DNA from: Channa striata
Taxonomy: Eukaryota > Chordata > Actinopteri > Anabantiformes > Channidae
DNA: 64,000 bases
Assembly: GCA_033026295.1 (NCBI GenBank)
Contig: CM065180.1
Location: 16,278,023-16,342,022 of the forward strand
Reading direction: 5' to 3'
This document shows, piece by piece, positions 36,201-49,700 of this stretch (positions are counted from its first letter, which is position 1; every line of letters starts with the position of its first letter). Made by a program: the position numbers and the translations under genes. A model generated the notes under the pieces. That model saw nothing but the letters and a program-made list of their open reading frames with translations. It was not told where the DNA came from and made no database searches.

Positions 36201-39200
36201 TCTGACTCGTCACGGAAATGTCTGGAAGAGGAAAGTGAGTAAAACTATGGGGACAGAACAGGAGCAGAGAAAACTATTACATCAGCATCATGTTTTCTGA
36301 AATGATTGACTTAAGCATCAGTGCCTATTAAGTGTTGCTGCATTTAAAGGCAGGTGCAATGCAATGGCTACTCTGCAGTCATTTACTCACATTATTTAAC
36401 TATGGGGCCTAGTGGAGAAAAAACAGGAAGAACATCTTGGTGCCCTCAACATCTTCCTCTCTATGCCACAGTGGCTTAGGCTCCTGGACATCTTCCCACA
36501 CTCTAAAGGAGCCACCACAAGCTGTGGTAAGTTTGACTTACCTCAGGCTGTTCCTATGGTGTCACAACATGCCATGTATTTGCTAGAGTGTACTGCAATG
36601 TTTCTTGGCCAGCAGGGGGAGACTGTGTCCCACACAGCCACATCTTTGCTGCTTGCATTAGCTCAGTTTCTTCATCTTTGACAGGTACTGAAAGCTCATC
36701 ATGAATGATACCAGAAGATGGAAAGTCATATTCCCACATGGCTGGGATGACATCCAAAAAAGAAAAAGACATTTTGCCTTTCCATTTGAATTACTGCCTT
36801 TGCGCGCACAAAATTGCCAGGTAACTTTGACTGTACATGTCATGGGTCTTTACACATTGGGGCAGTATGTGTGTCTGTAACGCTCACAAAGCAGCTGCAG
36901 AGAAAACAACTCTCTTTCACAGCACAGCAGAAAATCTACGTCTTAACAGATTTTTTTTGAGTTGGTCTTGACAGAAGGCTGATCATGTTTTCTGAATAAA
37001 GTGCAATTCTTGTTACACATGTGATTAGATCTACTTTGTCTTTCATTCAGTTTCATGTTCTGAATGTTTCATGTTCAGTTTCAATCTTAAACAAGAGAAA
37101 AACAAATTTGAAAAAGGAGGAAGGTGTCACTCCAGTAGCAGCCTTTATGTTTTGTTTTATGGCTAGAAAGTTGAAATTAAATAAAATAGATGCCTTTTAT
37201 ATCACAGACATGCATCAAAGCACAATCCTATCTCCTGTGAAAGTAGTACATGATTTTGGCCTCATTTTAGGGAAAAAAAGAACTTTCATTTCTCTCACAT
37301 CACCTACTGAGATTTCATAGCCAGCTTTTTAGCCCGCAAATCCACATGAAACAAAAACATTATGTGGGTCTAGATGAAAGGCCCTTAGATGCGCACAAAC
37401 TTACTTTCCCTTTCTGCTTATTCTATAGTGAAGCTGTCATTAAGTCATTTTGGTTGTAGAACAAAGAGAAGAGGTTTTCTCTATAACTATCACTCTCTTC
37501 TTGATGACATATAGCATGCATGTGTGGGCTACACCGCTGAGTGAAGATCCGACCATAAATCATAAATGGAGGGATGAGATGAGTGTCAATGGATATGGCA
37601 CACCACACAGCCCTACATGGTGTAAGTTAAGCAGTTGTTTGAAAGCTTTTGAAGGTGTAACCTAATTTTCGTCTCCTGACGGTTCTGTGATTACCATTGA
37701 TATAGCTTAGGAATGAGGGAAGCAGTTAACAGCGCAGGTGGCCACATTGTGAGTGAGGGAGAGACAGAAGTTTCTTTTGTCTAATATGTACATTTATGGA
37801 TAAAATAATCTGAGGGAAGTTGAAAGCAAGGTTTCAATTTTGGCAAACACAGTACAACATGGAACAATTCCTGCTTTTTGTGTAGGAAATTTCCCTGATA
37901 AGTGATATTTGGTCTTGTATTCAGTGTACTGTTGCCAGGTTTGGGTCAAAAATTTCACTACACAAGGATTAGCACTCTATGCCTCACTATTATCCAATGG
38001 AAAGACCCACAAACCCTTGACGGAAGGGTTAGGGAAACATGGCACAGATGTCTCTATGGCAATCCCATGGAAAAGGTTTGTCTTCCTGATCGACGGGAGC
38101 AGCTGACGTGATCACTGGATCCCAGGATTGGCCTCAGGCTTAATGCATTCCCTCAGATTACAGCTCTGAACCCAGGCTAAAGATTGCACAGCTGAGGACA
38201 GAGAGGATCTCGGAGACTTGGGAACAGAGAGGAAGTCCCTACAAACAGGAGCTCCTATCCAGGTGCTGGATATTCTTTCTGTCCTACCACTGTCAAATTA
38301 CTGATGAGAGATTCAACAAGCATGTGCTGTTGTCTTCTTCAAGCATGGTGAGACATATTGTGTTAGTACACACCATAACTGGTGATCTATGACCCCTCAA
38401 TATATCCCTATCATTAAGCATAAGACCCCACCTGAATAAAGCCCCAGTACACTGGAAGCTGAGAAGATTTGTACTTGCAATATTGTGGGTCCAATAATGA
38501 CCCTGAGGGTGCAATGCTAAATTGCAGTTGTAAACGTAAAGCAAAGTCTAAAAAGAACCCAGACTAGAGAAACCCAAAAAGCAAGCGTAATATCGCACAT
38601 TTAGTGATGAAAGGCTGGAAAAGAAACCTGCAATTTAGCATGTTGTATGTGTTTTTGCTGAATGTAAAACATAAAAGAACTGCACATTAACATCCTGAGG
38701 AACCATTTCCTCCCAAAAGTTGCTTAATAAGTTATCTTGTCATGTGTGTATTTCTGTGTGAAAGTGTCTTACCCATTGGAATCCAGTGTTTTGTCTGCGT
38801 CTAATAGCAACTTTGCCAACATTGTAAAGATGCTCATCCTCATTTCTGGGTCTTTGTCTGGTTGGAGGCAGTTCCGCAGCAGAGGCATTAGCTGGCTTAT
38901 AAATTCCCCTATCACTGGACCTGTAACACATACACAGACACACATATCTGCATTAATACTGTTTGTGATTTTTTTTTAAGTCTAAACAGTTCTTGGCTCC
39001 ATACAGGAGGTTAAGATCTTCTGTGTCACTTTGCAAGAGCCTTGAACCAGTATTTTATGTTTAAAGTTGTAACTACGATCCCCCTGCTGTATGAACAGAC
39101 GGTTTCATCATACATTTCTAAACTTTAAGAGTATACACTTTCATTATCCTTTTCCTTAATTCTTAATTTCCGTCTTTGTCAGAATAAAAGATTAAAAGAT

Positions 39201-40678
39201 GAAAAGAAGAAGCTTATAGTTCCTGGAAACTAAGTTTCCTTGCTAAATAGCTGAATGAAGACCCTTGTTTCAGCAAACTGTGTGTCATTTTACTGCTGGC
39301 TCATGTACATATTATTTTCAAATGTTCTAATTAAATGTATATTGGAATTGTTACTGCTATTTGCCTGAGAGGAAAGTTGACACTTCATTAGATATTACAA
39401 AAGTCTATAGACTAAGAACAAATCTGTGTAGGAAGATACAAAAGCATACAGACTGTTGTCCAGGTCAATCTAGAGTTCTTACTGGTGGCGTGAATGCAAA
39501 CATTAAAAAAAGGCCCTGAAGAGGAGTGGCTTTGTTGATGTCTCCCCAGGGGTTAGTTTCTAGAACTATCTCCCTAAATCTGTTTAGTCTGAAAGCACTG
39601 ATGGACACATGGATGTTTTTTTGTCTTTAGTAGTGACCAGGGGGCTTGTATTGTTGGAACCTCGATGGACTGGTGAGACAGTGACACAGAGGCTCAGAGG
39701 AAATGAGGCAGAAAAAGGTCATTGTGGGAGAGAGAGTGTCTATTATGGGTAAATAAGAAATTCACAGAGCAAGTGTTCCGACACACCCACTAACAGTCTG
39801 ACTGTATGTTTACAGAGCTATATATAGTAAGGTGTGTGTAATGACTGATAAGTGTCTGTGCCCTGTTTGGACTCAATAGTACAGACATGAGAGGAGACAG
39901 AGGAAATCATGCAACTGCCTGAGGGTGGTGGCCAAAGCTATAAAGACACATGGGAACAGAGAGAGGGGGAGAGAGAGCGAGAGAGAGAGATTTATCCAAT
40001 CCAAATGTGACGGGTGTGTCATTTAAGCAGAGATGTCTGCAGTGCATCGTCTCATATGACGATGAATATGACATGACAGTCACACCACAGTTGTCATTAC
40101 TAAAGTGTGAAGGTGCCAACACAGCATGCAGGTCCTTCAGCACGGAGGAGAGAAAGGGAAAGCACTCAACTCTAAACACAAAGGATCACACATTCGTATA
40201 CAGAGTGAACCACAAAAGACTGTGGGGAGACTATGACAATGACAAGACAATAATTATTCCTGTCTCCAACAAACACAGATGAAACGTGTGGGGAGTTGAT
40301 GAGCAAGCAAAAGTCTCAATTTTCATATTTACTACTGACAGTTGTTCAGTAGAGGGTCAATTTCTCTAAAGCATGCGCACATCAAACACAGTGGACACGC
40401 GCTGTCAGTTTTGCCACCCATAATAAAGCCCTTAAGGTTGTGTTAATAGGCCAACAATCACATCTGCAAGAATATAATCTGCTCTAGTGAGGCTTAGAGC
40501 AGCAGTGAAATGCACAAATTAAACACACCCACACATACACACACACACACACAACCACATCCAGCTTCAAAGTGGCCTTGATCCAGTAGAAGGTCAAGAG
40601 CAGTGAGCTATGGTGCCGTTTGATGTAGTGACCTGCATGAGGATCATGGAGTGGACTTAGAATGGACCGGTCAGTTAG

Positions 40679-40719
<41 letters not shown>

Positions 40720-43700
40720 TGTGTTGTGTGTCTGAATGTGTGTGACAGAGAGGATTAGAGGAGTACCCAGCTGCCTAGACAATTAGAAAATAAGAGTAGG
40801 GAGGGAGAAAGAAGTAGAGATGAAAGTGTGCCATGGGGAGGTGCTGATGATGGAGGATTATGTGGTATAAAGCGATGCAAAGATAAGTCTTGGCACCAAA
40901 GACAGGGTCACAGCTTTTTAAGCCGTATGCACATACCCACACAGCCATGGACTAACACCTTTAGACAAGTGTGCGACAAACTGGTTGACAAACAGAGGGA
41001 GACACAGGGATTTTTAAACGTCAGTGAGCCAGGCGCTACTAATGACAGGCCTGCTTCTTTTCTTTGTGGCCGTGACAGACTTAATCGCGTCTGCTTGGGT
41101 AAGGGAAAAACTGATTTGTGAGTTACAGTCTTGAACAATAACGTGACATACATACATATATTTTTTACCTTATAAGTTTGGTTGCTGCCTTGAAATCCAC
41201 TGAAAGATGCTAAAAATTGTTCTGACACACATCCAAATCCAAGAAATTATAATTCTACACCAATTTCAAACAATTTTGAAAAACTAGTTGGAGCCCTTCT
41301 GCGGCAAGGAATCCAGGGTTCTTTTGCTGACAGATAGTGATTTTGAAGAGCTGCCTTGATGATTGATCATGTGTGAACAGGACAAAGAGCTCTACACTTA
41401 AAATATGATGTAATGCGCTGTGTCTCAACAAGTTCGAGAAAGAACGACTTCAGTCACACCACGAAGCAACGCTGAACAAAAACTTAAGGAGGACTTTAGG
41501 CTCAACAACATGCTGGAGTAAAAAAGAAACGGAATGGGTCGGTGACTGATGAAGTGCCTCATCATTAACAGGTGATTTGACTAGACCAATCCCTAAAACC
41601 TTTACTGTACATGCAAAGTAATTTAGTAATGTTTTACACACACACAGGCTTCACGTCTTACCTGATTGCATGACAATAACATGCAGTTGGAGTCTCTGTG
41701 GAGAGTAACTGGACCAGGCGTTGACAGAGGCAGAAAGCCAGTCCAGCAGCTGGCCCATATGTTGTCTATAAAGCTCCATCACTGACTCCAGGCCTTGCAC
41801 CTTGGACAAGCACTGCACACCTTCCACTGCCTGAAGAAAAGGGAGATAACGGAACAAAATGATGTCAACATATTTTTATTGAAATTATAAAGAATTTAGT
41901 CGAAGTCAAAGAAAGACAAAGAGACAGAAAGAAAGACCATAAGAGAATCTGTAATAAAGCAGTTTTCTGCCTAAGTTGAACAATTATAGCATTTTTCTTT
42001 CTAATTTGGGAATAATTGAGGTCATGACTGCATGAACAACACAAAACCGTCACTTAAAACCACAGGAAAAACAATGCTGCAGGCATGACAAGGTGTCATA
42101 CTTAGAAAAAACAACCCAGACAGATTTACGGGATGTAACAACGACACAGGAACAGACAGAAGCACACATTTACACATTTACACGTATGTAAACACATACA
42201 CAGACACGCACCAATAAAACTGAGCTGGGAGGAAAAGGAAGGAATGAGAGATCGGGAGTAAATATTAGCTGACTCTTGGGGCAGGCAAAGTGACCTTCAG
42301 GGAACTTCATAGTTCCCTTCATAGTCCCTCAGGGATGGACAGGGACAAAGACAATGTCTGAGTCACAGATTTGCTTCTTCACAACAGAGCAAGACAACTC
42401 TGCGTTGTCCAGTGATGGGAAAGACGTGCCCCCTTTCTGGGAAAACAAGTTTGCAAATTTTTCTCCAGGTCCAGGAATGCCCAAGGCCATTCTCACCCTC
42501 CCTCTCTTTCCTAATCCATTCCTTCCCATCTCTTCCCTAACACACCAATGCAGACAGACATAAACACAGACACACTGGTGGCCCGTGTGGTGTCTGGTAT
42601 GCATCAGTGCCAATTTCCTCTCGCGTCTCTCTGTCATTAGCCTCCTACGGCGACGAGAATTTAGGCGACACCCTGGCCTCAGATAGGATTGGCTTCACTT
42701 GTTACTATTCCCATTTGTCCCTTTGCATTTTTTTAAATGGCCATAGCATAAAAACATGATAGTTCCATATCAGTTTGCTTCTGTGACCTGCAGTGACGAC
42801 CTGGAACCCCATCTTAACCTAGGCTGAGGACACTGACCTTCCAAGAAACAAAAGTATTCCCCAAAGAAGTTTTTTCTCTCTCCCAATATTCTCCACCTTT
42901 TAGCCACCCCCCTTTCACCCAGGACTGAATTTAAAGTTCCACTCCAAAGGTGCAATTTCAGCTCTCTTAGCTAAGTGGGTAATTATACTGTTGGTCGTGC
43001 ATACTTTGAACCTGTACAAATGCTTACATTCCACAAATAGCTCTCTTGCTTCATGAGAGGTGCTTACCTTTCTAGTAAAACATGACGGAAAAAAGAAAAT
43101 TGAAAGGGGAAAAGGGTTAAAGTAATAGCAAAGCAGTAAAACTATATATCTGGGATTGTAACCCTATATTGTTTCTTTTTCTCACCTTTTCACTGAGATC
43201 TGGTTCAGTGGAGAGGCTCTGGACAGTGACTAGCACCTGCAGCAGCTGCAGGCTGACTGAGCCACAGTCTGACTCACACTGACGCAGCAGCACATCAACA
43301 CAGGCCAACAACTGCTCCAAATACATAACCTGGGAAAAAGGGAGAGAGGAAAGAATTATAAAATTGTCTTGTCTAGTTTATGGCAGATGTGAGTCCTGTA
43401 GGAAATTCTCCACCCTATGGATGAATTCCACCATCTACTCAATCTTACCTTAAACTATAATGGCAGATCTTTATTCGAATAACTCAGGCTGGCAAGCGAC
43501 TACTTTTCTCGTTTTGATACAAAAAAATTATAGTAATTAACAAAAGATAATAACTTAGAATGTGAACGCTCTTTCCATCTCCAAGCACTACCCTGCATGA
43601 AACTGCTATCACTTGTCAGCCGGTGTTGTGGTGAGCTCATGTTTAGACAAAGACCTGCAGTAAAGGCTAATTTCCATGCCATCACTGGGATCATGGCCTC

Positions 43701-46700
43701 CCTTCCTGTTTTTATGTGGCCCGTCATTAGAGCTAGATGTCACAGAGGGAGGGGGAGATTAAGGGGGAAATGGCGGAATGTAAGGTGTAAGTGTTATGTT
43801 TTTTTTTTGTTGAGGGTTGAGTGGTAAAGCAACTTCGTTTCACTTTGGTCAGGTCATGAGGGGGATATTGGTTTCATTCAACACTCTCACTTGACTTGTC
43901 AGGCAGTTGCGAGGGCTTTCAGTAGGGGGTGCACGATCTTTTTCCAAATTTAAGTAGCTATTGTACAGCACAGCTTGGCATTAGTCTCTAAGAAAAACAA
44001 GTGTTAAGCCAAGTAAAGATATTGGGAGCATTAACAAGGCCCGAGACTGAGAAGAAGCAGAGCTCAGGGACTTCCAGTCTGAGACACATGAGCAAATGTT
44101 TTTATTTTGCAATAGTGTTGAGCACACTCTAAAAAAAACGTGTTAAATGTATCTTGAGTCCAGAGTGTTAGTTAAATGTGCAGCAGTCTAAGGTTAAACT
44201 AAGCTCCCATGCAGCCCTGAACAACCACAGCATGCCTTTATTTCTTTATCTGACAAGACTCAAAATACTTACACAAGCTTACCCACTAAAATGTGTTTAA
44301 ACAGTTATTGATAGAGGAAATCCCTGCCTGTGATCAAGGTACTCACTTACACATAAACACAGCAGACGCTCCAAGGAGCAGTTGTGGAAAGAACATGACC
44401 AAACAGTGGCAGGCACACACATTAGAGTACAGACATGTATTTTCTCATGCACAGAAAACAACCATTAGGGCAGGCCAAGAAAGAAAGCGGGAGAATGGAA
44501 AAAGTGGTGCGATGTAATGATCAGGGGGGACACCTGGAGCCAGGCAAGATACACCTGGTTTTATTGGCCTGGGCATGCTCTAGGGCCTTGTTACATGGTG
44601 TGTGTGCACACATCTGTCCACCACTGGATGCAATTACACAACACACACTCTCACATCAGCTCTTTAAGGAGCCACACCAGGCAATGGATTCCTATCCAGC
44701 AGCAAGCCCACCCCCCTCTACAGAAAGTAAGGTTTCTATGACAACAGGAAACAAACACTGGCACTTGATATGATGCTGACCCTTTCCAGTCAGGTAAGGT
44801 TTACTCTCCTGCCTTTACTCTGTATCGGTCATTCAGTGGAACAGTGAGCTGTTTGCCGCTGTCACTCATGACAAACAGCAGGCATGCGGCAGACACGTTC
44901 ATGTATGGAAGTATGTTTGCATATTCAGCTGAATACCTTTTGTGACATTGTGAAGTTTCTTCATGGACACCATGAAAAGAGACAGAGCCTTTTTTGCTTC
45001 GCTGCTCTCCTGCTTGTTCATTCCTTTGGGCTACTGCAGGTCAGAGACTTTTTAGTTTCACTAAGACATTTACTTTTAACAAGCTTAGAAATACACATGC
45101 CAGCAGACTGTCTGATCCTCTCATTCTAAATCTCGCTTCCTTGCTCTTTCTACAAAGTTATGCCTCTGTCACTATTTCAACCCACAATAAAGTGATATTT
45201 GGCTGTGTAAGGTGAGCGTATGTGTTTCTGTGCAATACAGTGAAATTCAGCTATGTAAGGTGTGTGTGTCTGTGCGTGACCTAGAGATTTTATTAATCCT
45301 CAGAGGAACCCCCTCACCCTTAAAAAAAAAAGAAAAAAAAAAGCCATGTGTGACTCATAAGAAAACACTCCATATAAACTACAAAGGGTCCCTCAGAACA
45401 CAGTGGCTTTTTTAAAACAGTGACTTGCCTTTTATTTTCCCTCATGCTCTTGATATTATCTTCAAATCATGACCAATACTTTAATTTAGGACTTAAAATT
45501 CTGCAGGGTTATGCATGAGCATAATATGTCATCTTTCAAAACCAGAGGCACTTTTTACTTTGACTTTTATAAGCAATGTTTAAACTTAAAATTTTCTTGA
45601 CACATATGCTTTAAGTGGGACATACCAAAAAGTAGAGGCAAATATACACATTTTAAAGCCATTTTTAAAGCATGTCCTATATTTTAAAATAAAAGGACAA
45701 CAAGGGGTATCGGGGTATTCTTCTTTCTCAGTAATGTTTGTGGGTCTTGGGATAATCAAATCAATAACAATTGAAAGTACAACCCCAATTTCAAAAAGTT
45801 GGGAAGATGTGTAAAATGTAAATACAGAATGCACTGATTTGCAAATCATCAGCTCATATTTTATTTATAATGGAACCTAAATATATCAGGTTGAAACCAA
45901 GACATTTTACCATTTCATGGAAAATGTTAGCTCATTTCGAATTTGATGGCAGCAACACATCTCAAAAAAGTTGGAAGAGGGTTATGTTTACCATTGTGTA
46001 GCATCTCCTCTTTTAGCAACTTTCTGTAAATGTCTGGGAAGAGACCAGTTGCTGGAGTTTAGGAGAGGAATGTTGTCACATTGTTATCTGATGGAGGGTT
46101 CTAGCTGCTCAATAGAGACATAGTCAAGATGGAAGGACATGTTGCACTAAAATCTCTATGCACTTTACAGCATTGATGGTGCCTCCAGATGTGCAAGTTG
46201 CCCACACCACAGGCATTAATGCATCCCCACACTATCAGAGACACAGGCTTTCGAACTCTCAGCTGATAACAAGTTGGATGGTCCAGCTCTTCTTCAGCCC
46301 GCAGGACACTGTGTCCATGGTTTCGATAAATTAATCTAAATTATGATTTATCTGACCACAGAACAGTTTTCCATTTGGCCTCAGACTATTTTAAACGTGC
46401 GTTGGCCCAGAGAACATGGGGTTTCTAGATTGTGTTCACATATGGCTTCTTCTTTGCATGAGCAGCTTTAACTTACATTTGTGGATTACATTTCAAACAA
46501 GACAGTTCACAGACAGTGATTTCTGGAAGTGCTGCTGAGCCCATGCAGTGATGTCAAGTAGAGAATCATGCCTGTTTTAATGCAGTGCTGCCTGAGGGCC
46601 TAAAGATCACAAGAATCCAGTTTTGACCTTCGGCCTTGTCCCTTCCACACAGAGATTTCTCCCGATTCACTGACTCTTTTGATGATTATTATTTACTGTA

Positions 46701-49700
46701 GATGGTGGCATCTTCAAAGTCTTCAAAGAGATTCGCAAACCTTGTCTCACGAAATGCTCCTTTTATACACAACTTCCAACCTTTTTTGAGATGTTTTGCT
46801 TTTCAATATAAAATGAACTATTTTCCATTAAATGGTAAAATCAGTTTCAACATCTAATATATTGTTAATGTTCTACTGTTTATAAAATATGGGTTGATGA
46901 AATTTGCAAATCATAGCATCATGTTTTTATTTATGTCTTACACATCCTCCCAACTCTTTTGGAATTGGGGTTGTAAATTAATAATCTCAGGGCTAACCAA
47001 CATTTAAAATTGAGCAACTGTGCAGTAAGAAAAAAATTTACAATGTGCTGGGTCATCATTTCATCACAGGGGGAAAGCGGGAGCACTGGATGCAGCTGCT
47101 CCTATTTCCAGTTGTGTTATTTACAGCTGCACAGTAATGTGGCCCTGCTCCCTGCTATGTTGCAGGTGCATTGTCTGGCTGAGCTCTTGACACAACGCTC
47201 CCCGCTCTACTCTCAAGAAATAACGATATAAAGATAGACAAAGGGAGAAAGATGGAGAAACAGGCCAAGAGGAAACAGAGGTCTGCCTCCATCTGTGAGA
47301 CAATATGTGACTGTTCTGTCCTGTTAGTTCTCTCTCTGACTGACCTTAGCAGATAGCGATGAGGGAGGACATGAGGGTGTGTGTGTGTGTCAAAGCAGTC
47401 ATGCAGGGGTCAAAAGAAATGAGTGGATTATTGTTTATATTATCCCGGTGAGGAAATTCTTGGAGGCCTCTATGGGAATAAGGGTGGGGTCAGGGGTATA
47501 GTTGAGTCAGGGCTGCGGCAGATCAGAAAATAGCACTCTGCCAGACAACAGTTTTTTTTATTCTGAAAAGGAAACATATTTGCTGCAAAAGGAAAGGAAG
47601 TGGGGAAGAGTCTGCTCCGGAATCAGTGAAGTATTTCCACTGGCACTCTATTACTTGCAGGAAACTACAGAGGTATTTTTAATAATTTCTTCTGCTATGT
47701 AAAAAATGAATAACAATAAAATAAAATAAAGAGATATTTAACACTGTGGGAATGCATTTCACAGCTGCATGTGAGCATTTCGATCGGAGACTTGAAATGT
47801 TAGATTTTAAAAACACCATGTGGCCAGACTGTCCCTTTGCAGGGTCAGTATTTTGGAGAACTGCTCAACAGTGAACCCACTGAACTCACCGTATACAGTA
47901 ATGCTATTGAAAAGGACTCTTCAACTAAAGCCCATTCAAGAGATGTGGCATCTTATCATGGAGCCTATTTCCATGAGGGACAAATTAGGCAAGAAATACA
48001 CAGTATGACTGCATTGTCAGAGCCAAAAATAAGAGCACTAAGGTACACAGAGAAAGTAGAAAATGACCTTCTATGACACTGCCAAGATCACCTAACAAGG
48101 CTGAAGAGAAACAGCTGGTACAAGACATGGCAAGCTTTTGAGTGTGGAAAAAACCTGGCAAACCTGTCATCAAAACAAGTCTGACTTACATTTTTTTTCA
48201 TATTTTAAACAGCAACTATTTCCCCTTGCACTGTAAACTCCAAGTGTGCTGCTACTTTGTTAAAACATTAGGATGTGGCTGAACTGGGTGTGAATGTGGA
48301 ATATACTGGCAAAGAACAATCCTTTTCACGTAAACAAGTTAAAAACAGGTCAACCATAACCAAACGTAACATTTCCTCTGCTGACCTGTTGATATTCCTG
48401 GCAGACATCAGGCTGGGCCAGGGAGTTGGCGATCTGTTCGAGATGTGGTTTAAGGAGAGGTTTGGAGCAGCCTCCAAGCACTGCAGCCAGGACCATTAGG
48501 GGGGCCCAGGGGTGGGAAGATGAGTAGGGGCTTGCCACATGGTCCAGCAGTAGCTTCAGAAAGGCAGCAGGTGGGACAAAATACCCCAGCAGTTTAGCAG
48601 CTGCCAGGCACTACAGAGAGAGAGAGAGAGCGGAAGAGAGGGAAGAGAGACAGAGACATTAGGCAGTGTGAAAAGGGTAAAGGACAACAGGACGTCCTTT
48701 TTTAATATGCTGCACATCAAAGGTTTACACATTCCCTCTATATAAACAGGTGCATCCCATGTCCTTGAGCTGTGTTTAACCCAGTCTAAATTGACGACAG
48801 TTGATAAATTCACATTTCAAAGGGCTGAGAATCACAATAGCATATTTTAAAACTGCAAATAAACTGTATATGTATATACACATGTGAGTCCCCACCCTCT
48901 CCTTAAACCTACATTGATGACGACGTCCTTCTCTGTATCAGTGCAGGCCCTGTAGAGGGTGGCAAGGAGAGGCTGCAGATGCTGGGTGCTGTGGTCCTCA
49001 GCATGGAGAAGCAGCACAGAGAGCAACTGAGAGGTCCTGATCCGTGTCGACACCAGCCAGTCAGTTATATCATGGATTATGGCCGGCACAAGCCTGCCAA
49101 GGTTCCTCACCACCAACTCTCTGCAGCCTAGCCCTGGGCGCTCCACTGGCAAAATAAAATAAGTCTTTACAACTGGGAACCATGTCAAATATATTTTCTG
49201 GTTGCAACATCTCTACTGTTGTATCTTTATGATAACTTGCAGAATTTACTGACAGTATTATTACCCTTACTGCTTACCTACTAAACAGTATAGACAATAA
49301 ATATTTTTCATTTTTCAGATGTCTACAGGCTGCACTTCAGTGTGTTGCATTTAGTACCCAGACGTTTTAAAGAATTTGATTTCTCCTTAAAGAACTTGTC
49401 AGAGCAAGAGAAACATGTTCCCCAATACCAATATACATTTAAAATCCTGCTTCCCTCTTCTCCCTCTCTCTCTCTTTCAAAACATTTTATCCTTTTCATA
49501 AAGGAACACTAGCAGGAAGGGAATGACAGGACGAAAGGACGACAGATAAATCAAGAAAACACATCAGGCCAAGACAAAACAAGCCCCTTTATGGCCATCT
49601 TTCAATGTCTGACACTGACCTCTTCACATTTGGAGGTCTGAAAGATTTACAATGGCATAAAAAAAAAAAGACAGACAAAGAGGGAAAGACAGCCGCTTCC

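Noticed and set aside
48909..48913. Donor at 48909 for the fifth dnaaf5 exon
   Set aside because: It puts the next exon out of frame. GTAGGT four bases earlier restores the phase and the HEAT-repeat text.
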